This document shows, one piece after another, positions 6,812-12,543 of a stretch of DNA of 12,543 nucleotides (position 1 is the stretch's first letter; every line of letters starts with the position of its first letter). Below the pieces are notes generated by a model. It searched no databases, was not told where the DNA came from, and worked only from the letters and a program-made list of their open reading frames with translations. This DNA comes from Bryobacteraceae bacterium (GTDB taxonomy: Bacteria > Acidobacteriota > Terriglobia > Bryobacterales > Bryobacteraceae). The stretch lies in assembly GCA_030036985.1 (NCBI GenBank), contig JASHSD010000176.1, positions 1 through 12,543 on the forward strand. The letters are read 5' to 3'. The position numbers were made by a program, and so were the translations under genes.

Positions 6812-8119
6812 ATGCCTCAACGAATCACCATTGCGGACGCTGCGCGCCACGTGGGCGAGAGCGTGGAAATCCCCGGCTGGCTTTACAACCTGCGCAAATC
6901 CGGGAAAATCGTGTTCCCGATTCTGCGGGACGGCACGGGCATCATGCAGTGCGTCGCGCTCAAAAGCGCGCTGCCCGAAGACGTCTTCGAGGAATTGAAG
7001 CATCTGACCCAGGAGTCGTCTCTCATCGTGCGCGGAACCATTCGCGCCGAGCCCCGCGCGCACGGCGGCTACGAAATGGACATCGAGAGCGTCGAAATCC
7101 TCCAGAAGGTTTCGGAAAGCGATCCCTACCCGATCACGCCGAAGGACCACGGTGTCGATTTCCTGATGGATCATCGCCACCTCTGGCTGCGCTCGCAGCG
7201 GCAGCATTCCATCATTCGCGTCCGCCACGAAATCATCAAAGCGGTCCGCGATTATTTCGACGACCACGGCTTCACTCTGGTCGATACCCCCATCTTCACG
7301 CCCGCCGCCTGCGAAGGCACCACCACGCTGTTCGAAGTGAATTACTTCGACAACGATAAAGCCTACCTGACGCAATCCGGCCAGCTCTATAACGAAGCCG
7401 ATGCGATGGCGTTCGGGAAAGTTTATTGCTTCGGTCCCACGTTCCGCGCGGAAAAATCGAAGACCCGCCGGCATCTGACCGAGTTCTGGATGGTCGAACC
7501 CGAAATGGCCTACGCCGATCTTGAAGAGATTAAGCGCGTCGCCGAAGAGATGGTGATTTACGTCGTGGGACGCGTCCTCGAAAAGCGCCGCGAAGATCTC
7601 AAAATCCTCGAACGCGACGTCGCGAAACTCGAAGGCGTCCAGGCGCCGTTCCCGCGCTTGAGCTACGACGAAGCGGTAAAGAACCTCCAGCAGCACGGCT
7701 CGGAAATCCAGTGGGGCGGTGATTTCGGCGGCGGCGACGAAACCATCCTCACGCAGCAATTCGACCGGCCCATCATGGTCGATCGCTTCCCCAGCGCCAT
7801 CAAAGCCTTCTACATGGCGCCCGACCCCGACCGTCCCGAAGTCGCATTGGGCGTGGACGTTCTCGCGCCCGAAGGTTACGGCGAAATTATCGGCGGCGGC
7901 CAGCGAATTCACGACCTCGATCTGTTGCTGCGCCGCATCGAAGAGCATCAGTTGCCGCGCGAAGCCTTCGAGTGGTACATCGATCTGCGCAAGTACGGCA
8001 CCGTGCCGCACGGCGGCTTCGGCATGGGCATCGAGCGCTGCGTGGCGTGGATCTGCGGACTCGAACACGTGCGCGAAACCATCGCGTTTCCGCGTATACT
8101 CTACCGGCTGCGCCCATGA
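6812..8119 (+). CDS. asnS: Asparaginyl-tRNA synthetase
   Basis: Charges tRNA-Asn with asparagine using ATP, in the cytoplasm. The 435-residue length fits the short AsnRS form found in Bacillus. An N-terminal OB-fold anticodon-binding domain (about 15-100, with GWLYNLRKSGKI) is followed by the class II catalytic domain. The linker PYPITPKDHG and DHRHLWLRS (about 105-128) are typical of AsnRS. Motif 1 lies near 153-164 (GFTLVDTPIFTP), motif 2 at 207-233 (FGPTFRAEKS, then HLTEFWMVEPE), and motif 3 at 401-412 (GGFGMGIER). Conserved EIIGGGQR (358-365) and YGTVPHGGFG are intact. ATG 6812 suits the domain start; GGAA at 6796 is rather distant for a ribosome site. The TGA stop overlaps the ATG of the arginase gene (ATGA), suggesting coupled translation. 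The presence of AsnRS means the cell need not depend only on the GatCAB transamidation route for Asn-tRNA. Confidence 0.97.
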   Translation: MPQRITIADAARHVGESVEIPGWLYNLRKSGKIVFPILRDGTGIMQCVALKSALPEDVFEELKHLTQESSLIVRGTIRAEPRAHGGYEMDIESVEILQKVSESDPYPITPKDHGVDFLMDHRHLWLRSQRQHSIIRVRHEIIKAVRDYFDDHGFTLVDTPIFTPAACEGTTTLFEVNYFDNDKAYLTQSGQLYNEADAMAFGKVYCFGPTFRAEKSKTRRHLTEFWMVEPEMAYADLEEIKRVAEEMVIYVVGRVLEKRREDLKILERDVAKLEGVQAPFPRLSYDEAVKNLQQHGSEIQWGGDFGGGDETILTQQFDRPIMVDRFPSAIKAFYMAPDPDRPEVALGVDVLAPEGYGEIIGGGQRIHDLDLLLRRIEEHQLPREAFEWYIDLRKYGTVPHGGFGMGIERCVAWICGLEHVRETIAFPRILYRLRP

Positions 8120-9033
8120 CCAACCGGGCGATCGCCGTTATCGGCGCGCCGCTCGATCTGGGCGCGGGACGCCGCGGCGTCGACATGGGTCCCTCGGCGA
8201 TGCGCGTGGCCGGTCTCGGCAGACGGCTCGGCGCGCTCGGCTACGATGTCGCCGACCTCGGCAACGTCCCCGTGGCGCAGGCCGAGAGCCTTGCCGACGA
8301 AGGCCCGCACGATGCGAAGTATCTGCCGCAGATCGCCGCCACTTGCGAGCGGCTCGGCGAGCTGACCGGCCAGGCCCTGGCCAATGGCGAGACCCCGCTC
8401 GTTCTGGGCGGCGATCATTCCATCGCCGTGGGAACGGTCGCCGGCATTTCCCGGTTCTTCCGCGAATCGACGCGGAAAATCGGCCTGCTTTGGATTGACG
8501 CCCACGCCGATATGAACACGCCGCAATCCAGTCCGAGCGGCAACGTGCATGGCATGCCGCTCGCCTGCTGTATCGGCATCGGCCCGGAGCCCCTGGCCCG
8601 AATGTTCGGTTTTTCACCGAAGGTCGACCCGGCGAATGTGGCGCTGCTGGGCATCCGCGACCTCGACAAGACCGAGCGGGAGATCGTCAGGAATTCAGGC
8701 GTGCATGCAATCACCATGCGCGAAATCGACGAGCGCGGCATGCGCGCGGCCATCGGCGAAGCCATCGCCGTCGCCACGAAGGGCACTGCCGGTTTTCATC
8801 TCTCGTTCGATATGGATTTCGTCGACCCGCAATACGCGCCCGGCGTGGGCACGCCGGTGCGCGGCGGCGCCACCTACCGCGAAGCCCATCTCGCCATGGA
8901 AGTGATCTGCGATTCCGGCGGAATGCTGTCGATCGAGGTGGTGGAGGTGAATCCCGTCATCGACGAAGTGAACCGCACGGCCGATCTCGCCGTCGAGCTG
9001 ATTCTCTCCGCCATGGGCAAAAAAATCCTGTAA
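8116..9033 (+). CDS. rocF: Arginase
   Basis: Hydrolyses L-arginine to ornithine and urea at a two-manganese centre. The 305-residue protein has the full ureohydrolase motif set: GGDHS with His101; DAHADMN with Asp128, His130 and Asp132; SGNVHGMP (141-148), which favours arginase over agmatinase; and SFDMDFVDP with Asp232 and Asp234, followed by APGVGTP. Glu277 in EVVEVNP, a catalytic-site position in arginases, is also present. The frame is open upstream to a GTG at 7972, but that lies inside asnS and would add residues unlike any arginase. ATG 8116 begins a normal N-terminus (MTNRAIAVIGAPLDLG) and overlaps the asnS stop by four bases. No strong ribosome site lies before it, consistent with translational coupling. 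Confidence 0.95.
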   Translation: MTNRAIAVIGAPLDLGAGRRGVDMGPSAMRVAGLGRRLGALGYDVADLGNVPVAQAESLADEGPHDAKYLPQIAATCERLGELTGQALANGETPLVLGGDHSIAVGTVAGISRFFRESTRKIGLLWIDAHADMNTPQSSPSGNVHGMPLACCIGIGPEPLARMFGFSPKVDPANVALLGIRDLDKTEREIVRNSGVHAITMREIDERGMRAAIGEAIAVATKGTAGFHLSFDMDFVDPQYAPGVGTPVRGGATYREAHLAMEVICDSGGMLSIEVVEVNPVIDEVNRTADLAVELILSAMGKKIL

Positions 9034-9044
9034 CGAGGCGTGGC

Positions 9045-9061
9045 GCAGACTCTCAGTCTGC
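9045..9061. repeat. Hairpin after arginase: GCAGACT/AGTCTGC
   Basis: Seven-base perfect stem (9045-9051 with 9055-9061) around a CTC loop, 12 bases after the arginase stop. No T-run follows, so a Rho-independent terminator is not supported. It abuts the next hairpin and may be part of the same intergenic repeat. Confidence 0.55.
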
Positions 9062-9062
9062 C

Positions 9063-9084
9063 GTGCCCGCGCTCTCGCGGGCAC
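9063..9084. repeat. Strong 9-bp hairpin before the S41 protease gene
   Basis: GTGCCCGCG (9063-9071) pairs perfectly with CGCGGGCAC (9076-9084) around the loop CTCT. It is the most stable-looking stem in the window. The following bases, TTGTATT, are only mildly T-rich, so it could act as a weak terminator or as an mRNA-stabilising stem for the asnS-arginase message. Confidence 0.55.
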
Positions 9085-9170
9085 TTGTATTCGGGCGAAG
9101 CCCCACACTCCTCCAACCGCGAAAGCAGCCGGCGTCACCGCCATCCACGCTTCAGGCGATAATAGGGGCG

Positions 9171-10718
9171 ATGTCTCCCGCTCGAAGACTTGTGGTGTCG
9201 GTCCTTGCCTGCGCCTGCCTCGCGTTTGCCGCGGCCCCCCCGAAAGACCAGCCCAAGGACGAAGACGCCCAGCAGATGAAGAAATTCATCGACGCCTACA
9301 AAATCCTCGAGCAAAACGCGGCCGATCCCTTCGACATCGACCAGGCCTTCTATCAGGGCGCCATCCCCGGCATGTTGCGCCGTCTCGACCCGCACTCGAT
9401 TTTCTTCGACCCCGGCCAGTTCCAGCAACTCGAGCAGATGCAGCAATCGACCGAGAAGGGATTCGGCAGCATCGTTTCCGTGCTCCCCGGCCGCGTCGTC
9501 GTGCTTCAGGTGATGGCCGGCACGCCTTCCGAAAAAGCGGGCATGTCGCCGGGCGATGAGATCCTCGCGGTCAACAACTACAGACTCGACCGGCTCGACG
9601 GCGACCAGATCATTCAGCTGCTCGGCCAATCGCGGCAAAAGCAGGCTGAACTGGTGGTGCGGCGTCCCGGAAACGCCCAGCTGATCGATCTCACTCTGAC
9701 GCCCGCATCGCTCAAATCTTCAAGCGTCGAACGCGTGTTCGAGCTCCAGCCGGGCATCGGATACATCAAGGTCGCGAGCTTCGAAGCCAAAACGGCGACC
9801 GAAATTCACGATGGCATCGAGCAGCTCGGCGGGCGCAACCTGAAGGGCCTCGTGCTGGATCTGCGCAACAATCCCGGCGGACTGATGGCGGCCGCCATCG
9901 AAACGGCTTCCTTCTTCCTGAAGCCCAAACAGGTGATCCTGTCGCAGAAGGGACGCGATGTGCCGGAGACGGTCGAGCGCGTCCCCGCGGACAGCAACCC
10001 CTACGCGTTCCCGCTCGCCGTGATCGTGAACGGCAAAACCGCGAGCGCGGCCGAGATCGTTTCCGGATCGCTGCAGGATCACGACCGCGCGACCATCGTT
10101 GGCGAACCAAGTTTCGGCAAGGGACTGGTCCAGAGCGTTTACCCCTTGGCCGAGCAGACGGGCCTCGCCTTGACCACCGCGCTGTATTACATCCCCAGCG
10201 GCCGTTCCATTCAGAAGCCCTTCAGCTCCCAGAGAGCGTTCGATGCGGATGGTTTCGAGCTGGGCGCAACGGCCACGCATCCGAACGAACGCACGGATTT
10301 CAAGACCGACAGCGGACGCCCGGTTCCGGGCGGCGGCGGCATCGTTCCGGATGTGCAGGTTCCGCCGGCGTCATTGAACGAGTTCACCGCGGTGCTGGAG
10401 GGATCTGGAGCTTTTACTTCCTTCGCCGCCGAATACCTACGCGACCATAAGGTCGCCGACGGCTGGGAAGTTCCCCCGCAGATGCTCGATCAATTCCAGG
10501 AGTGGTTATCGGAGCGGCGAATCCAGCCCGGCATTCGCGAATGGACCGCGAACCAGGATTTCATCACGTCGCGGCTGAAGGCCGAGGTTTATACGCTGGC
10601 GCTCGGTGTTGCCAAAGGCGACCAAGTGGGCGCGAAAACGGATCTTCAGATCCAGAAGGCGCTCGAAGCCGTGCTGCAGCCGACTGTGCAGGCGCAGGCA
10701 AAGCCTCCCGCAGAATAA
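9171..10718 (+). CDS. Exported PDZ-containing S41 C-terminal processing peptidase
   Basis: A 515-residue serine protease of the tail-specific (CtpA/Prc) family, which cleaves at unstructured C-termini in the periplasm. A basic N-terminus and hydrophobic stretch (about 5-22, VVSVLACACLAFAAA) form a signal peptide. A lipobox at VLAC is possible but weak. A PDZ domain spans about 91-169 (GFGSIVSV, then AGMSPGDEI). The S41 core (about 190-350) has GIGYIKVASF, LVLDLRNNPGG, the catalytic Ser292 in NGKTASAAE and the general base Lys317 in PSFGKGLVQ, 25 residues later as expected. Residues about 380-515 show no domain I recognise. The ATG at 9171, preceded by AGGGG at 9164-9168, places the signal peptide at the N-terminus; an upstream in-frame ATG at 9063 would start inside a hairpin and bury it. 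GATAAT at 9158-9163 could be a -10 box giving a nearly leaderless message. Confidence 0.92.
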   Translation: MSPARRLVVSVLACACLAFAAAPPKDQPKDEDAQQMKKFIDAYKILEQNAADPFDIDQAFYQGAIPGMLRRLDPHSIFFDPGQFQQLEQMQQSTEKGFGSIVSVLPGRVVVLQVMAGTPSEKAGMSPGDEILAVNNYRLDRLDGDQIIQLLGQSRQKQAELVVRRPGNAQLIDLTLTPASLKSSSVERVFELQPGIGYIKVASFEAKTATEIHDGIEQLGGRNLKGLVLDLRNNPGGLMAAAIETASFFLKPKQVILSQKGRDVPETVERVPADSNPYAFPLAVIVNGKTASAAEIVSGSLQDHDRATIVGEPSFGKGLVQSVYPLAEQTGLALTTALYYIPSGRSIQKPFSSQRAFDADGFELGATATHPNERTDFKTDSGRPVPGGGGIVPDVQVPPASLNEFTAVLEGSGAFTSFAAEYLRDHKVADGWEVPPQMLDQFQEWLSERRIQPGIREWTANQDFITSRLKAEVYTLALGVAKGDQVGAKTDLQIQKALEAVLQPTVQAQAKPPAE

Positions 10719-10809
10719 CCCGTTCAACCACTCCCTTGCGATCATGGCTCAGAAGCCCATTCCGAGCCGCGCGCGCAAGCAAGCGGTTTTTCGCGAATTT
10801 TTCAGGTCA

Positions 10810-10860
10810 AGCCGGTCAGGGGACCGGCTGCGGGCGAGGGTGCCTGGCGAGGGCGCCCGC
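10810..10860. repeat. Two GC-rich hairpins in the convergent intergenic region
   Basis: AGCCGGTC (10810-10817) pairs with GACCGGCT (10822-10829) around AGGG. Directly after it, GCGGGCG (10830-10836) pairs with CGCCCGC (10854-10860) around a 17-base loop. They lie between the converging S41 protease and GGDEF-EAL genes, 172 bases apart. The position suits a bidirectional terminator, but no T-runs follow, so a REP-like intergenic repeat is equally likely. Confidence 0.5.
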
Positions 10861-10890
10861 CCCCCATCAACTCGATCTCCGTCTGCGACG

Positions 10891-12543
10891 CTACCATGTT
10901 GGATGCCTTTCCAGCAGCGCCTGCGCGTCATCGGCGCTCAGCGGTTTCGCAAAATAATATCCTTGGGCGTATTCGCAGTGAAGATTCCTCAAGATAGTAA
11001 GTTGTTCGGCGGTTTCCACGCCTTCGGCTATCACGTTAAGGCGGAGGCTTTTGGCCATGGGCAGAATCGTCCGCACGATATCGATGCTGTCTCCTTCCTG
11101 GCCTATTCTGCCGGTGAAGGAGCGGTCGATTTTGAGTGTGTCCAACGGAAAGCGCTGCAGGTAGCTGAGCGACGAATAGCCGGTGCCGAAATCGTCGGCG
11201 GAGAGCTGGACACCTAAGGATTTGATCTGCCTCAGCATATCTACGGATGCCAGGGGGTCTTCCATGACGGTACTTTCCGTAATTTCAAGCTTAAGCGTGT
11301 CCGGAGGCAGATCCAGCTCGCGCAGGAGGCGTCCGATCTCAGCCGCCAGGTTGGGCTGCAGGAACTGTTTCACGGAGAGATTGACGCTCATCGTGAGCGG
11401 CGGCTCGCCATCCCGGGATGCGTTCCAGCACCTGATTTGCCGGCAGGCCTCTTCAAGGCCCCACCAACCCAGTTCGCGAATCATCCCGGTTTCTTCCGCT
11501 ACCGGGATGAAGCAGAGTGGCATAAGCAGACCGCGGGTGGGATGCTGCCAGCGTAAGAGCGCTTCGAATCCGATGATCCGACCGGAATCGAGGGAGACGA
11601 TGGGCTGATATGAATTTCGAAACTCTTTCCGCCCCAGGGCCGCTCGCAAGTCGGTTTCGAGCTGCAGGCGTGCGATCACACTCGTTCGCATCTCCACGTC
11701 GAAAATCTGGTAGCGGGCCTTGCCGAGTAATTTTGCCCGATACATCGCCGTGTCGGCGTCCCGCACGAGATCTTCGGCTGTTTCGTATTCCGCGCCGCTC
11801 AATGCGATGCCTATGCTTGCAGAAGTAAACACTTCCTTTCCATCCACATGAAACGACGGCGCCAACACTTTGATGAGCCGCTCCGCAACCAGCGTGGCGT
11901 CATTCGGAGCTTCTATTTGGTCGAGCAGAATCGTGAATTCGTCTCCCCCAAGCCGCGCTATCGTGAAAAGCCGGCCCGAACGCGCGACCGTGTCGCCGGC
12001 TCGAAGGCACTCTGTCAGCCGATTCGCTACTCCGACCAGCAGCTGATCTCCGATCGCGTGGCCAAGGCTGTCGTTTATCATCTTGAAACCGTCGAGATCG
12101 AGGAATAACACCGCAAACAGATAGTCCTTGTGCCGTTTCGCATGTTCGACTAATCGTTCGAGCCGATCCATCAGCAACAGCCGATTCGGCAGGCCGGTCA
12201 GCGCATCGGCTACTTTTCCTTCGGTGATGTCCGTCTGTGACCCCGCCATGCGCAACGCCCTTCCCGAAGCGTCGTGAACTGCCAGACCGCGGCTCAGAAC
12301 CCAGCGAAAGCTGCCGTCTTTGTGTTGCACCCGGTTTTCGCTCTCGAAGTGAGGCGTCAGCCCTTTTTGATGAGCGGCGATCTCATTCCTGACCCGTTCA
12401 CGATCCGCTGCATGGATTCGGTCCAGCCAATCTTCCGGCCTGTTGCCGATTTCGGACTCCTGATAACCCAATATGGCCTTCCAACGGGGCGAGAAATACA
12501 CGGTGTCGTCCAGCAGATTCCAGTCCCAGAGCCCATCGTTGGC
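10891..12543 (-). CDS. PAS-GGDEF-EAL cyclic-di-GMP signalling protein, 5' end outside window
   Basis: The frame is open from the window edge (12543) to TAG at 10891, giving 550 visible residues; the true N-terminus is outside. An in-frame GTG at 12501 lies inside the PAS domain and is unlikely to be the start. Residues 1-108 are a PAS domain ending in TDITEGK. The GGDEF domain (about 112-283) keeps the GGDEF signature (199-203) and FLDLDGFK. The EAL domain (about 300-545) keeps EALLR (327-331), NLSVKQF, LEITES, DDFGTGYSS, the Lys in LKIDRSF, AEGVET and the Gln in YAQGYYF. Both enzyme centres look intact, so it could make and degrade cyclic di-GMP, with PAS input selecting. The RAGD inhibitory-site motif is separated from GGDEF by an extra stretch, SGRLFTIAR. 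No membrane segment is visible in this part. Confidence 0.93.
   Translation of the reverse strand, partial: ANDGLWDWNLLDDTVYFSPRWKAILGYQESEIGNRPEDWLDRIHAADRERVRNEIAAHQKGLTPHFESENRVQHKDGSFRWVLSRGLAVHDASGRALRMAGSQTDITEGKVADALTGLPNRLLLMDRLERLVEHAKRHKDYLFAVLFLDLDGFKMINDSLGHAIGDQLLVGVANRLTECLRAGDTVARSGRLFTIARLGGDEFTILLDQIEAPNDATLVAERLIKVLAPSFHVDGKEVFTSASIGIALSGAEYETAEDLVRDADTAMYRAKLLGKARYQIFDVEMRTSVIARLQLETDLRAALGRKEFRNSYQPIVSLDSGRIIGFEALLRWQHPTRGLLMPLCFIPVAEETGMIRELGWWGLEEACRQIRCWNASRDGEPPLTMSVNLSVKQFLQPNLAAEIGRLLRELDLPPDTLKLEITESTVMEDPLASVDMLRQIKSLGVQLSADDFGTGYSSLSYLQRFPLDTLKIDRSFTGRIGQEGDSIDIVRTILPMAKSLRLNVIAEGVETAEQLTILRNLHCEYAQGYYFAKPLSADDAQALLERHPTW

Noticed and set aside
7613..7624. 12-base palindrome CGCGACGTCGCG
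   Set aside because: It lies inside asnS coding sequence (codons for Arg-Asp-Val-Ala) and lacks the centre of the intergenic repeat family, so it is probably chance.
6740..8068. 442-codon minus-strand frame opposite asnS
   Set aside because: AsnRS on the plus strand has all class II motifs; the antisense frame has none.
7972..8115. Upstream GTG extension of the arginase gene
   Set aside because: It would start deep in asnS and add 48 residues with no arginase similarity; ATG 8116 gives a normal N-terminus.
9063..9170. Upstream ATG extension of the S41 protease
   Set aside because: It starts inside a hairpin and would place 36 residues before the signal peptide.
10606..11217. Plus-strand frame across the convergent junction
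   Set aside because: It overlaps the S41 protease gene and the antisense of the EAL gene and encodes repeat-derived Arg-rich sequence.

Overview
The window is GC-rich, densely coding bacterial DNA. The gene content (hybrid PAS histidine kinase, DCC/lipase-maturation-factor fusion, multi-membrane TPR protein, S41 protease, GGDEF-EAL protein) and the many short palindromic intergenic repeats look most like a soil Acidobacteriota, perhaps near Solibacter/Bryobacter. That placement is inference from gene content and repeat style; there is no rRNA or other marker gene here.

Layout. Positions 1-1104 (minus strand) hold a gene cut off at its 3' end that fuses an N-terminal DCC (DUF393) thiol-redox domain to a lipase maturation factor-like membrane domain. 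It starts at GTG and is easy to miss, because a long open frame lies on the opposite strand. Positions 1105-1372 are a divergent intergenic region with a 19-bp tandem repeat, a strong hairpin and a short direct repeat. Then follows a run of six plus-strand genes: a membrane PAS-PAS hybrid histidine kinase with an eroded ATPase domain (1373-3682); a GT-C-like membrane protein with a TPR tail (3773-5839); a sugar-phosphate isomerase/epimerase-type TIM barrel (5878-6726); asparaginyl-tRNA synthetase (6812-8119); arginase (8116-9033, overlapping asnS by 4 bases); and an exported PDZ/S41 C-terminal processing protease (9171-10718). A convergent intergenic region with hairpins (10719-10890) separates this run from a minus-strand PAS-GGDEF-EAL gene (10891-12543) that is cut off at its 5' end by the window edge.

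How the parts relate. AsnRS and arginase look translationally coupled. The other plus-strand genes share a direction but are separated by short spacers carrying copies of a palindrome with core ACGCGACTTTAGTCGCGT. The kinase and isomerase genes take their stop codons from copies of this element. The clearest oddities are that repeat family, the kinase that keeps its phospho-acceptor His but has lost recognisable ATP-binding motifs, and the membrane/TPR gene, whose natural N-terminus lies upstream of any ATG/GTG/TTG codon. No CRISPR array, tRNA, rRNA, insertion sequence or phage gene was seen.
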